A stretch of 64,000 bases of DNA from Isoetes taiwanensis (Eukaryota; Streptophyta; Lycopodiopsida; Isoetales; Isoetaceae): the NCBI GenBank assembly GCA_021234155.1, contig JAJEKV010000001.1, forward strand, positions 37,682,826-37,746,825, read 5' to 3'. The translations under genes were made by a program, and so were the position numbers. The notes under the pieces were generated by a model. It made no database searches. It had not been told where the DNA came from and saw only the letters and a program-made list of their open reading frames with translations. Positions 8,967 to 19,490 of the stretch are shown piece by piece (within the stretch, counting starts at the first letter, position 1; the number at the start of each line of letters is the position of its first letter).

Positions 8967-10280
8967 TTATCCCCATTTAACGGTGACCAAGCGAAAGCAT
9001 GGAGAAAAAAGAAGGCCGAAAGCCGAAACTTGATAGAAAGCTAAGAGTTCGCCAAGTGGAAGAATGAGAAAGTTCGACTCGGAAAAAAGGCCAACAAAAT
9101 CCAAGCGGTTCTCTCCCCAGAGAAGGAGCCACCTCCCCCAACTAAATGAACTGGCATCGAAACCAAGGATGGCAGAAGGACGTCGGGGTGGGGAAATAGG
9201 GCGAAAACTCGAAGAAGAGGCAACGGATTCCCATAATACAATTTCCATGCGGGCTAAAGAGGATAAAGAAATAGGAGCATCCCAGTGCCAAGGTTGAATA
9301 AGGCGATAAGAAAAGAAGGTTAAAGTGGAGACAAGGGAACCGAAAACAATGCAAAGGGACTGGAGAAAGCCCAAGAATTTGGCGAGGTGACGTGACGTAA
9401 GATGAGAAGAGGAAAAAAGCGAAGAGGAGAGGTGAAAAAACTTGGCTAATTTCTTGGAAGATAGGCAAATAACCATGGCAGAAGCATCAAGGAGAAACCC
9501 GAGGAAAATAGCACGGTGTGACAAACGCAGACGACATTTAGGCCAAGCAATGAGAAAACCAGCAAATTGCAAATAAGAAATGATGCGATGTTGAAGAGAA
9601 CTAGGGTCATGCTGAGTGTTAAAAAGGAAATCGTCCATATAAGGGGTGCAACGAATACCGGCCGCTCGCCAATGGCAGACTAATGGGCGCATCAATTTGG
9701 TAAAGACAAAAGGAGCAGAGGCCAGGCCAAAAGGTAGCATAGTGAAGACAAAAAAGTGGGAGTCAAACTGAAAACCCAAAAAAGTGTGATGAGGAGGCCA
9801 GATGGGAACATGATGGTAACCAGATTTCAGATCCAATGTAAAAAGAAAATCCTGGGGTTGAAGGACAGCCAAAGCATCAGAAAGCGACTCGTAACGAAAA
9901 GAAGGAACAGACAAAAAGGAGTTAAGATAGCGTAAATCTAGAATCAAGCGGAACTTGTGGTCGCCTTTGGGCACAACGCCAAGGGGTGAGCAGAAAAAAG
10001 GACAAGATGGGACCTGCATAACAGCACCAGAACGCAAAAAGTCTTGAATGGCAGAACGGGCAAAAGGAATATGCGAGGACAGAGAGGAAAGGTTTGGGGG
10101 AAAAAATGGTTGAGATGGAGGTCCCTGGGCCCAAGGAAGAGCATAGCCATACTGGATCCAAGATAATACAAGAGGATTGGCAGAAATAGAGCTCCAAAAA
10201 GGTAAAGATGCAAGGAGACGCCCACGCACAGACAAGGTAGCATAGTAGGAATCGGTAAAGGAGAGGTAAAAACTTGGCAA
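8967..10280 (-). CDS. DIRS reverse transcriptase-RNase H
   Basis: A 437-codon frame. RT motifs in order: FRLILDLRYLN (110-120), LDLKSGYHHVPI with catalytic Asp150, MLPFGLASAPFVF (181-193), and YMDDFLF with the Asp pair at 216-217. RNase H begins around AILGFDASSFSWG. The diagnostic 'SGYHH' and 'LASAP' wording is that of DIRS-type and Ngaro-type RTs rather than Ty3 or LINE RTs. The RT catalytic residues are intact; the RNase H is cut by the frameshift at the C-terminus. It lies between Gag (upstream) and recombinase (downstream). Confidence 0.85.
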   Translation of the reverse strand: MPSFYLSFTDSYYATLSVRGRLLASLPFWSSISANPLVLSWIQYGYALPWAQGPPSQPFFPPNLSSLSSHIPFARSAIQDFLRSGAVMQVPSCPFFCSPLGVVPKGDHKFRLILDLRYLNSFLSVPSFRYESLSDALAVLQPQDFLFTLDLKSGYHHVPIWPPHHTFLGFQFDSHFFVFTMLPFGLASAPFVFTKLMRPLVCHWRAAGIRCTPYMDDFLFNTQHDPSSLQHRIISYLQFAGFLIAWPKCRLRLSHRAIFLGFLLDASAMVICLSSKKLAKFFHLSSSLFSSSHLTSRHLAKFLGFLQSLCIVFGSLVSTLTFFSYRLIQPWHWDAPISLSSLARMEIVLWESVASSSSFRPISPPRRPSAILGFDASSFSWGRWLLLWGENRLDFVGLFSESNFLILPLGELLAFYQVSAFGLLFSPCFRLVTVKWG

Positions 10281-10368
10281 TCTGCAAAAAGAGACTCGTT
10301 AGAAAACAATATCCTTTATTAATGATCAAAAGTAATTACAACACATAGTGAAGAACAACTAAAACGGC

Positions 10369-11429
10369 TCAAGAAGACCAAGGCTGAGGCAATATAGGTG
10401 GAGGAAGGGCCGGATGATGTGGCTGCGGGGGAAAAGCCATCAAAGAAGTGGGGTTGAGAGGTACAGATTGAGGAAATGGGGGAGAAAAAAGAGGAACGGC
10501 GTTATTGAGGAATTGGCGACGAAAACAATTGTCGGCGGTGTGTCGAAAATGACCACAAAAAGTACAACGAAGGGCAGAGGGATTGGCAGGGGAAGAAGTA
10601 GAAGAAGAAAAAATAGCAGATGAAGGGTACGGCGAAGTCGAGCACGAGAGAGGCGCTTCTCTTGGGCGAATTTCTTAGCCTGATGCAGGCGTTTGGACTC
10701 GTCCGAAGAAAAGTTCAAACTAGGGGACTCGCTAAATTGCAAAGCGACGTCGTATCCATGTTGATCAGCAATAAGGACAAATTTCATCCCTTGATCCGCC
10801 AAACGCTTACCTTCTTCCACCATCTGCAGCACATCGTCCGGAATGGCGACCCCCAACATAGCAAGGCGGCCATGAATTCATCGAAACCGAGTGTCCATAG
10901 CAGACGCAAACTCGTAGTAATGCCGCATGGAGTCGCGGTCAAACGAAGGTGTAGGGCGAGCAGCCCGTTCTCGAATGTCCTATTGGAGATGCTCAAGTTG
11001 GGTCTGAACTGACAACTACTGGGTCATCGATGTCTGGAGTGCCTGAAGTGTGGCCCGCTGCTGTTGAAGCTCATGCAGTAATTGGGTATACTCAGGAGAA
11101 ACTGGAGCGGAAGAAACGGGCAGGGCCGAGGCGAAAGATGCGTGGGGCAGAGAAGAGAAAAGAGGAGCCATCTGAGTGGGAGAAGCAGGAGCGGCGGCAT
11201 CGGTGAGAGAAGAGAAAGGAGCAGCAAAGGCCGAGGGGGACCAAAAAGAGAAAGTAGACGAAACAAAAGCAGGCGAGGCAGGGGGAGAAAGGGAACTGGG
11301 GTCCGAAGAGTCCGGTTCAAGCGAGAGGGAAGCTTCGCGTTGACGACGAGAACCAGCAGCGCGAAAGAGCCGTGGGGGAGAAACCGAAGTCGAAGGAGAA
11401 GAGCTGGAAGTGCTTGCTATGGACGGCAT
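10369..11429 (-). pseudogene. DIRS Gag-like protein with CCHC zinc knuckle
   Basis: The first ORF begins at ATG 11429 with a Ser/Pro-rich region and reaches a stop at 11016. In another frame the sequence continues with DIRERAARPTPSFDRDSMRHYY and LGVAIPDDVLQMVEEGKRL (10440-10859), and after a second shift near 10640-10670 with a zinc knuckle CTFCGHFRHTADNC (10525-10566, C-x2-C-x4-H-x4-C). The predicted stop is TGA at 10369-10371. Position before RT and the knuckle identify it as Gag; at least two stops and two shifts make it non-functional. Confidence 0.7.
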
Positions 11430-11433
11430 CAGC

Positions 11434-12728
11434 TCAATGACCTGAAAAAGGGAAGGACATTAGAGAACAAAAACAATGGAAAGAAAAAGCACGCCAGCCA
11501 CGAGACGGAGAAAAAAGGTTGCCCCCACAAAAACAAGGCAAGCCCGCCACGACGACGAGTCTAAGAAGGCGCCCCGGCATGCCAACGAGAACGACAATAA
11601 GGAGAAGAAAAACAAACCATCTTAATGCGTACAATGTACAAATGCAGCCCAGAGCGATGCAATCCTCCAAGAAGTACAGAATGATGAAGAGCTCGATACA
11701 TAGATAGTAACATGAAGAAGAAAACCCAATGTAGGAGAGTGCGGAAGCTTCATACATGGCAAAAAAACAAGGGCAACCGTGCATTTGGCGGACAAAAAAA
11801 CACCTCATAGACAATAACATGACAAAAGGAAAAAGGAAACCCTGGAATGTTCCGTATGCCAAAAACAGGGAAAAAACAACGCTTGAACACGCGAAGAAAA
11901 ACAACCGAGTTAATGCAGATAGTGAATAAAAGGAGGCCCACGTCTATGCAATCCCCCAAGTGATCAACAAGAATGATGAATAATGAGAAAGAATGACAAA
12001 TAACTGAGGCAATAAGACAAAGAGGAAAAACCTACCCATGGTAATGTAAAATGCATAGACATAAAAAAGACAAAGTGCAACCCGGCAAATGTTGTCAATA
12101 AATCACAAAGCTAGATGGTGGAATAAAAAACATGATATAGACAATAAAAGGAAATGAAACCATGGTAATGCAGCGTATAAAATATGAAAACAATGGCAAC
12201 ATCCCAAGGAAACAACAACATAGGCCACAAGAGTAAAGTGAAGTAAAATGCAGGCCAGAACATAAACGCAACCCGAATAGTGCATACAACCGTTGAATAG
12301 TGTGGTGTGTGGAAATCCAAGATAAAAACACAATTGCAAAGGATAAAAATCCGAAACAACCATGGGAAAACCTAAAATTCATAAGATAATGCCACATATA
12401 GAGAAACCACATGTCAACCAAAATGTAAAAAGTAACATATGAAAGATATACATATCGGAGGGAAGAACCACCCCCTAGTACAAAATCCTCTAGTTGCCTC
12501 ATACATGAGAAGAACAACATATAAATAGACAACCCTTCATAGAAAAAAGAAAAAGAGAAGCAAACACCGAAGAACCCGCAATAGAATCTCATTATTAGAA
12601 TGTGTAGGATCCAAAAAACATAAAAAGACATAACACAAATGCTTTATTCCAAATTATTCAGCAGAGGGTGTCAACAGCTAGATGATGCCAAGGCACAGAG
12701 CAAAATCGCCGCCCAGAGACAAGGACAA
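11434..12728. other. DIRS A/T-biased spacer, no gene recognised
   Basis: The plus strand is A-rich, so the minus strand shows long Phe/Tyr/Cys-rich frames with no conserved motif. I treat these as compositional artefacts. The stretch separates Gag from the possible accessory ORF further upstream. Confidence 0.5.
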
Positions 12729-13145
12729 TTACGCGAGCAAGCCCAAAGAAATCGCCGGATAAGTGGGAAGAAACTGTGGGGGATACTCCGTCATGATGAG
12801 AAAAAATTCGCGCAACTGAATGGGGCGCAAGGATGAAAACCCCCATAGTAGAATGACGTCCCCCAAGAAACGAGCACGAGCTGGGTCGAGAAGTCTATAG
12901 GAGCGGAATACCCGACGGATAGAAGGAGAAAAAGATGCATAAAGGCGAAGCGCCCGGAAAAACTCCTCAGGCCAGTCAATGTCTGCCTGTTCAACCTGTA
13001 AAGCATTGCGAGCCGATGGATGCAATGCGTCCAAATGGGATGTATAAAGATGGTGAGTGGTCATAGCAATCTCCGGAGGCGCAAAGGGAGGAAAAAAACC
13101 AACAGGAAAAATCTTGGTGGAACAAAGGGGGCAAGGGAACGGCAT
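12729..13145 (-). CDS. Possible DIRS accessory ORF with zinc-finger-like motif
   Basis: Within a longer open frame (12729-13412), the part from the Met at about 13145 reads like a real protein: PFPCPLCSTKIF followed by THHLYTSHLDALH (C-x2-C-x22-H-x5-H), then a charged helical region with DIDWPEEFFRALRLY and RRVFRSYRLLDPARARFLG. The preceding 90 codons are hydrophobic and probably not coding. It lies upstream of Gag inside the DIRS element, where no standard gene is expected. It may be an accessory protein of this element, an unspliced leader exon, or a captured host fragment. Confidence 0.4.
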   Translation of the reverse strand: MPFPCPLCSTKIFPVGFFPPFAPPEIAMTTHHLYTSHLDALHPSARNALQVEQADIDWPEEFFRALRLYASFSPSIRRVFRSYRLLDPARARFLGDVILLWGFSSLRPIQLREFFLIMTEYPPQFLPTYPAISLGLLA

Positions 13146-14314
13146 CGGGGCCTGCAAAGGACCAACAAAAGGAGACGGAAATGAAGCGATAGTAGAAAAC
13201 AAAGCCTGTGGAAAAGGAACTGAGGTAAAACAGATTAAAAGAGCAACGAGTAGGAACAGGAGGAGAGGACGAATGGCCAGAAACCACATGCAACAGAGTG
13301 AAGGGAAAAGCATGCAACAGAAGGACGGCAGCCCAAATCCGATAAAAATAGAGGCCTGAAAGAAGAAGAGCCGAAAATACAGCAGAAGACTGGCGGAAAT
13401 TGAAGGAAACATACCATAGATAGAGCAGGAGCCATCGGATCATGTCTGCCCAGCAATAGAAGGAAAGAAAAACCGGTTTCCACCTGCATGCCAAGGGGTG
13501 GTGGAGCCGAAAACAGCGCCCACTATCCCATGAAGGTGCCGAAAACACCAGTGCGGCCAACGGGGGAGCAAAGTGGCAAGAAGGAGGGAATAGGCAACAG
13601 GGACGGGCAGGGGTTGACCTAACCGGAACCGGAATCAAGAGAAAAGGGAGACCGGCAGGGCAAAGGACAATAGAAAGAGTGAAAAGGAAAACCATGAGAG
13701 CGGAGGCTTAAAGATCAGCAAGACAAGGGAAGATCAAGCCAGAGAGCAACCCACCCGGCAGGGCTGGAAGAAACACAAAGCAGCATATGGGTAGACTCCA
13801 GAATGCAAACTAAGAGCAAAAGGACTGATGGCGGGATCCGCTGACAGGCTCAAGCCGAAAAATGGGTTAGAGAGAGATAAACCGAACCACAGGAAATAAG
13901 CAAGGGCGAAAGCAGACAATTGACCAAGAACCGAGCAGTAATACCCAACAGAGAACAACCAAGAAAGCCAAAGAGAAAAACGAAACCATCATAGCCTAAC
14001 AATGCGAAATACCCAATTCAACACTTAAACCATGATGACATCGAAACGGCAAACTGTCGTGCAAAGATCAATCAGCCCATGCTAAGGATTCAACATGCAA
14101 ATACATCAACAAGCCATGCGAGCAAGGGAAACAATAGAACAAAGAGATCTACAAGACTAAGGGTGAGAAAGTCCATACATAACGAGCAGGAAAAGAAGAC
14201 GTACCCTCCAAATAAGGATAAGAAGAGCTGCCAGTGGCGAGGACGTGGAGACAGGAGCCGAAAGAGAAGCTTGAGAGGAAAGCCATGGAGCGGAGAGCCA
14301 TCGAAGCCACGAGA

Positions 14315-14443
14315 GAAGCCACGAGAAGAGAAGAAGAGCTGCTGTGAGAAGACGCCGATAACCGGTCCGAAAGCGAAAATGGCCTTATATAGGAGCTTGT
14401 CCCTTCCCAGAATGGCGATCCGATGGCTCGGATCGATGCGATT
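14315..14443 (-). repeat. DIRS 129-bp direct repeat, 5' copy with TATA box
   Basis: The 5' terminus of the element on the minus strand. It carries CCTATATAAGG (about 14385-14395) and so probably the promoter. The first arm of the inverted repeat (CCCTTCCCAGAAT) is present, but the match with the other copy stops abruptly at 14443, where sequence resembling a LINE 3' end begins. Confidence 0.8.
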
Positions 14444-14645
14444 TCTATAGCTCTACTTCCAGTTTCATAAATCATTTTTGAAAACATATTATGATAATGA
14501 TCTTCTTTTATGAGGACCATTATCATTATGCCCTGCTTTTTAGCAGATTGGTATATGGTTTGTATGGCTTTTTCTAATTAATGAAAAAATCTACTCTTAC
14601 TTTCAAGGAAAAAAAAGAAAGAAAAAAGAAAGAAAGAAAAAAAGT
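14444..14645 (+). mobile_element. LINE 3' tail with A-rich end
   Basis: The segment with GCCCTGCTTTTTAGCAGATT, TTTGTATGGCTTTTTC and then AAAAAAAAGAAAG-type sequence (14606-14644) looks like the 3' untranslated end and tail of a plant LINE on the plus strand. Its position directly behind the DIRS element suggests that it belonged to the LINE at 4.0-6.5 kb; about 1 kb of that LINE would then be missing. Confidence 0.5.
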
Positions 14646-15461
14646 GGAATTGTAATAGTAGAAAGCAAGCTATTCATGTTTCCCTCTTTTCTTACATCTT
14701 GACTCTAGTATTTTGGGCTCTTGCAAATACGAAGAGCCCTCGCCCCCAATCAAATGGAAGGTGATCTTTCACAAGAAGAAATTGGTAATAATTGGGTTAT
14801 ATAGCATCCAATGCTATACTAGATCTTCAAAGATCTAAAGGAATTTATTTTTCTTTCTTGAAATGAACCCAATTCACATAATTCAACACCCAATATTGAA
14901 TTGTAGGACTCCTAGTTCCTATAATAAATGCCATACTTTGTATTACAAGAAGACAATCTAACTACCCCGAGGATGCCTTGTCTCCCAAGTTGCACCCGTT
15001 CTAAGGTGCACTATATATTTAATAAATAAATCTTAGGCAAGGAAGTTGAATTAAACATTAAGTTGACTGATAATGGGTGCACCATTCTCTAAGGCACAAA
15101 AGCTTCAACAAAATTGCCAAATTTCGACAGCCAGGTTCGTGCTCACGGAGCTCCCAAGAGACTCCACCAATCAGCCCGAAATTTTGGGCCAAACAATTTT
15201 GGTCCCCCAGGAACATTCGTTGCAAATTTCAAGGTTAGAGTTCCAGGCCCTTAGCTTTTGAAAACACAAACCTTGCTCCTCCAAAGCACCTGCAGCTCAC
15301 TCCTATGCTCAAAGCGTCACCCTACGAATTCAAGGAGTGTTTTTTTGACAATTTAAAGCTGGTTCTAGGAAGGCCTCAATCTGTCCCAGACTGTTGCTGC
15401 CTTTCCATGAAATAGTTAGAAATTCTTCTTACTCTCTTCTTCCATCCCAGCCTCTAACTCA
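14646..15461. other. No gene seen; possible internal remnant of an LTR element
   Basis: No coding frame of note. Because it adjoins a PBS at 15462-15474 on its right, it may be the decayed leader of a minus-strand LTR retrotransposon. Confidence 0.3.
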
Positions 15462-15474
15462 GGCTTTGATACCA
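15462..15474 (-). promoter_or_regulatory. Primer-binding site for initiator-Met tRNA
   Basis: The minus strand reads TGGTATCAAAGCC, one base from the common plant PBS TGGTATCAGAGCC. It lies one base inside the end of the putative LTR that starts at 15476. Confidence 0.55.
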
Positions 15475-15475
15475 A

Positions 15476-15970
15476 TGTAATGAACTTGAGACCTTGCTAC
15501 CACCAGGTACCACATCCAGTATTGTATCGCCTCAACCCTCGGAGCCCCAGACTCCCCCACCAGTGCAAGAGCTCCTAGCTCTTCTTAGGATGCTTCCTTG
15601 TACCTGCAAAGCACGCTCAAACTACAGAATTGAAGCCCTGCCCTAAAATGCTCTTCCCCCCTCTTCCCCCTCCCCTCCAAACTTGAAAATCTCTAATTCT
15701 TAAATAGAGCTCCAAATCCCCAACTAATCGCGTCTTCTGGGAGCCCAAGAGCCAAAATGCATATTCGGTCCATCTGGAGCCACTTCAGATCCCCTTGAGA
15801 CCAGTCGATTGGATGGAAGGCCATCTAGCTTCTTCCGTCTGTGCTAAACGAAGCTTTCAATGGCTTCAAAAGTTTCACCCAATCGGGTCACGTGACATCA
15901 TCAACAATAAGGCATTAAATAACCTTAGGTTGGATTTTATATTTAGCCTCTATTTAAAAAAGTTGTAACA
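15476..15970 (-). mobile_element. Degenerate solo LTR
   Basis: Begins TGTAATGAAC next to the PBS and plausibly ends TTGTAACA at 15970, giving TGT...ACA ends and a length of about 495 bp. No second LTR or pol sequence of the same element is visible in the window, so this is a 5' LTR with a decayed leader. The outer boundary is uncertain. Confidence 0.4.
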
Positions 15971-16537
15971 ATTCTCAGTCTGCTCGAGGGCTCAACCATC
16001 ACCAGGCCTGACGATATACTCATATTATCCCGCATTGATTTCATGATCAAATACCATTTTGGACCTCTTCAGAGAAGCCTGATGCCTTATTTCGACACTC
16101 TTACCTTGAGATTAATCCAGGTGATCCTGCATTTAGCAGCAATCACATGTTATTCTAGTGCCTGATGGGTTCAAACTTATGGCCATCACTTTGTTTGAAA
16201 GACAACATGATACAACCTTATTGAATCTCTGCCCTCTGATCCATTGGCTTAAGATGTATTCTCACATCTTGGTACTGCATCATCTTCTCGACAAATGCGA
16301 TTGCACTATGGCCATTCAGACATATTTAGCAAAATTTAGACTTATTCAAGTCTAACTGATGTGACTTTGCATAGTTTTCTACACAATCTTGAAGGACCTT
16401 AAAGGACAATGGTGCAATCTTTTTCTATTAATCAAAAGTAGGAATTCCAGGAAGTGTATCAACTAGCTATATAATAGAATAGAATAGTTTTTTTAACGTC
16501 CACGGAGACCAATAGGTCATGGGACCCATACAATGGG
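15971..16537. other. No gene seen
   Basis: Unique-looking sequence with one 65-codon frame (16158-16355) that shows no conserved motif. The end holds ATAGAATAGAATAG near 16470, probably the short tandem tail of the antisense LINE to the right. Confidence 0.4.
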
Positions 16538-16623
16538 CTAGTACAATCATTACTACTAGGATTAAAAAACCCTGCCTCGAAAGGTTTTCAAGGGAAAAAC
16601 CTTTGCAGTAATGATGGTACTAG
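16538..16623. repeat. 16-bp inverted repeat in the LINE 3' end
   Basis: CTAGTACAATCATTAC (16538-16553) pairs with GTAATGATGGTACTAG (16608-16623) with one mismatch. A second hairpin (GGTTTT/AAAACC) lies in the loop. The position, near the 3' end of the minus-strand LINE, fits an RNA structure in its 3' untranslated region. Confidence 0.65.
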
Positions 16624-16826
16624 ACAAGCGGAGATAATGACTACTAAGGGCTCAGTAATTGCAGATGTTTATCTAGAACCTCAAGTATGTATAATGCCAA
16701 GTCATGCACAGATGGTGCTCTGAGAAGTTGTGGAAGCGTGGAATGGAATGCTAAGGTCAAAAAATGATTTCGGACTATCTCAAAAGCAGGGCAACTCAGA
16801 AGAGTATGGTTTTCATCTTCAATAAC

Positions 16827-17355
16827 TCAGATGGCGGCAACATGCACATAGTCTCGCTTCAGCGGCAATTGCGGCCGCTCCCATCTACCTGTCTCAATCC
16901 CAACTTTGTGTGGGACCCCGTGCAAATTGATGCAATAGCTACAAGCTTGTTCCTGGACAATGAAGCAAGCAAATAAGCTTGGGGCCCTGGTGCCAAGGTG
17001 GGATTTATGTGTGCATGATAATGACCAGTTTTCACTTGGGCCAAAGTAACTGCGTCCCATATCTTTTGAGAAAAACGACCATTGAGATATTGTTGCAAAA
17101 GCTCGGGGATCGAAGCGGCAAGCATCGGGCGATTACTCGCTGTTTAATGACCAACGGGAAAACCATGTAGTGCAATGCTCTTTCCAACATCGTTTCAAAC
17201 GCCGAGGAGATTCACCATGGCAAGTGCAAGAACGGGATACCTAACATCATCCATGTGGTGCACCTTGCGGATATAGTGGAGATGGCGCTTCATGGCGAAT
17301 GTTGAAGAAGCCAAAACTCGTCTCTTGTAAAAGAATAGCATAGGGCACCGTTGTT
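16827..17355 (-). pseudogene. LINE C-terminal region
   Basis: Fragments in several frames after the RT: MLAASIPELLQQYLNGRFSQ (near 17125) and later AYLLASLSRNKLVAI. These fit the variable C-terminal domain of this LINE type. I cannot identify a motif beyond continuity with the RT frame. Confidence 0.45.
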
Positions 17356-18180
17356 TTAACTTTCAGGGCTGTAAGTGAGAAAGGACTTTTGCACCCGCTC
17401 CAAGCTCTCCCAAGCACTAGCACTAATGGCAGGCCCCCACACTTCAGAACCATACAGTAAAACAGGCTCTACCAAAGCCCAAAATAAGTGGGCTTTCCGT
17501 GGCCAATCATGAATTTCTGCGCAAAAACAATTGTTTTGCATTGCATAGAGTGCTCTCCATCCAACAGCCACCCGCTTGGTAATACATTGTTTCCAAAGTG
17601 TGTTTTTACAGAATTCTACACCAAGATACTTGTAGCTATCTACAACTTCAACTTCGCGGCTATCATAGTGCATAAGGGGAACATTGTGACGAGAAGATTG
17701 AACTACCAAAAGCTTGGTCTTTTGGAGATTAACACGTAGACCTGTGTTCTCACAAAAACTGTGCAGAGCATGTAAATGTTGCTGCATGCTAACAGCGGTA
17801 TGTGCCAGAAGTGAAACATCATCAGCATACATAAGTTGCCTAATGATATAGTGTGCCAAATGTGGACCTCCGCCGCCATGATTATCAAGCCATTCTTCCA
17901 ATTGATCAATGTACAAGCCAAAGAGTGTAGGAGATAAAGGGCAACCCCACGATTTAACTCCAATATTGCTAGTGATTTGAGTACCTGATGCTGGAAATTT
18001 AGCAAAAACCCTTTTATAGAGCCGATAAACTGCATTTTGAAGATCTTGTGGAACCCCAAGTGCCTGCAAGCATTGCCAAAGAAGCTCGCGTGGTACTGTA
18101 TCAAAAGCAGAAGTAAAATCCACAAAGCATATATAGAGATCTTGTTTCAAACTTCGACTATGTTCAATAAGCATGCGCAA
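17356..18180 (-). pseudogene. LINE reverse transcriptase core
   Basis: A 274-codon frame with CFVDFTSAFDTVPRELLW (first catalytic Asp), GCPLSPTLFGLYIDQLEEWL, and LMYADDVSLLA with the intact YADD box. The thumb region has SYKYLGVEFCKNTLWKQC and LLYGSEVWGP. All RT catalytic residues are present, but the fingers are in a different frame (18331-18657), so this copy cannot give one polypeptide. Confidence 0.85.
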
Positions 18181-18330
18181 TGTAAAAATATGGTCTATTG
18201 TAGAATGGCATGGACTAAAGCCACGCTTTGTCCTATAGCACGCATTACACCCGGTATGTTACGCCCATGATGTCAAGCCGCTTATCTCGAAGACCGGCTA
18301 AGAGCTTTGAAAATATGGAACTTACCATGA

Positions 18331-18657
18331 TCATGCGATAATTAGAAGGGTCATGCTTATCACCGCTTTGTAAATTGGTGCGACCTTCTTAGCGACAGCC
18401 CAAGTTTCTGGCAAGCCTTCTTGCAAAGCTTGATTTAAAAGAGTAGTGATGCTTGGAAGCAATAGCGGACCCCCCCATTTAAGCAATTCTGCTTGCAAAC
18501 CTTGAAGATCAGGAGACTTGCCATTAGATAGATGCCGCAGTCCTTCTTTGACTTCCGCCTCTGTGAATTGAAGAATATCACCTATCAAAGGAGGCATAGA
18601 ATTAAGGACCCCGGGATGATCATATAAGTGGACCAATCGCTCATCCCATTGCTGCAT
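18331..18657 (-). pseudogene. LINE RT fingers
   Basis: ILQFTEAEVKEGLRHLSNGK, LLKWGGPLLLPSITTLLNQA and WAVAKKVAPIYKA are the N-terminal RT blocks. The block is separated from the core by a gap near 18200-18330 with RGFSPCHSTIDHI-like sequence in other frames. Confidence 0.75.
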
Positions 18658-18756
18658 AGAAATATGTCCAAGTGTAGGAGGTGGTCGATATAATATTTTG
18701 CGCCAGAAGGTCTGAGGCTCACGTAGCAGTAATATATAAGCACAAGAAGATGCCTC

Positions 18757-18975
18757 TCAATATTTATAAGCCATCAGTAATATAGTAAGAGCTATATCAA
18801 TAACACACGGATGAGTGCAATGGAAAACATGGAGCTTTCGACGCTCGTACATTGGCCATAGGAGCCAACTAGACCCAAGATCAAATGCCTTCTTCATAGA
18901 TTGGACCCATGCATCTGGGTAACATGCTAAGGGATTAAATTGGCTATCTAGTGTACACATTATTTGACATCTCAA
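18757..18975 (-). pseudogene. LINE sequence upstream of the RT fingers
   Basis: About 70 codons with FNPLACYPDAWVQSMKKAF. It is in continuity with the RT but shows no motif. It probably marks the 5' truncation point of the insertion. Confidence 0.35.
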
Positions 18976-19490
18976 TGAGGAGGAGATTGAACTTTAACTA
19001 TGTTTATAAAAGCTTAGGCAAGTGAGCAAGAACTATTTCTCAACCATTAATTAAAGGTGTCCATATATTTAGTAAAAAAAAGGGATTAAAGGTGGAACCA
19101 CAATTGCTTTATAGGTCTTACACCATTCACCTTAAACAAAACTTTTTTCCCCCCTCTTTAATTGGTTATCGAATTGGACATGTTGCTCTATAGTTCTTGT
19201 ATTGTCCACTTTATACGAAACGTAGAATGCTAGATACGACAAAAATACTTCTTTTTCTTATTGAGCAACATCTATGTTATAAAGAACATATAAATAGAAT
19301 GTATAATGATCAAATTGCTCTTAAGATTATACAACATTCAGGTTCTTCTTCTAAATAAATTGGACATTTATGGTATAATAAACATATAAATAGAATGTAT
19401 AATGATCAAATTGCTTTTAAGAATATACATTTAGGAAAAAGTTGTACAATAGGGATGGTTAGATAGTATCCAATATCAGCCATCCTTTTT
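18976..19490. repeat. Noncoding, with a diverged 95-bp tandem duplication
   Basis: No gene. The block ACATATAAATAGAATGTATA and the following ATGATCAAATTGCT occurs near 19285 and again near 19381, so a unit of about 95 bp was duplicated. Confidence 0.6.

Larger units (their letters stand above)
6515..14443 (-). mobile_element. DIRS-type tyrosine-recombinase retrotransposon
   Basis: Reading on the minus strand the order is 129-bp repeat (14443-14315), long A/T-biased spacer, Gag with CCHC knuckle (about 11429-10369), RT-RNase H (10280-8351), tyrosine recombinase (8326-7364), second 129-bp repeat (7306-7178), then a 3' region with hairpins and an 84-bp tandem repeat. There is no DDE integrase; a recombinase with H-x-x-R and Tyr replaces it, as in the DIRS/PAT/Ngaro order. 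The two repeats are direct and 125 of 129 bases match by eye. All genes have stops or frameshifts. The left limit near 6515 is approximate. Confidence 0.8.
16470..18975 (-). mobile_element. Second LINE, different clade, 5' truncated
   Basis: RT and C-terminal region of a non-LTR element whose sequence (FVDFTSAFDTVP, YLGVEFCKN, VLLYGSEVWGP) differs clearly from the L1-like family at 4-6.5 kb. No endonuclease is present; similarity fades near 18975. The 3' end seems to be ATAG-type short repeats near 16470, as in LINEs that end in microsatellites rather than poly(A). Confidence 0.75.

Noticed and set aside
11434-12631. Long Phe/Tyr/Cys-rich minus-strand ORFs as membrane proteins
   Set aside because: They come from an A-rich plus strand, show no conserved motif, and overlap in several frames at once.
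16158-16355. 65-codon ORF as a gene
   Set aside because: No motif, no homologous copy in the window, and length expected by chance.
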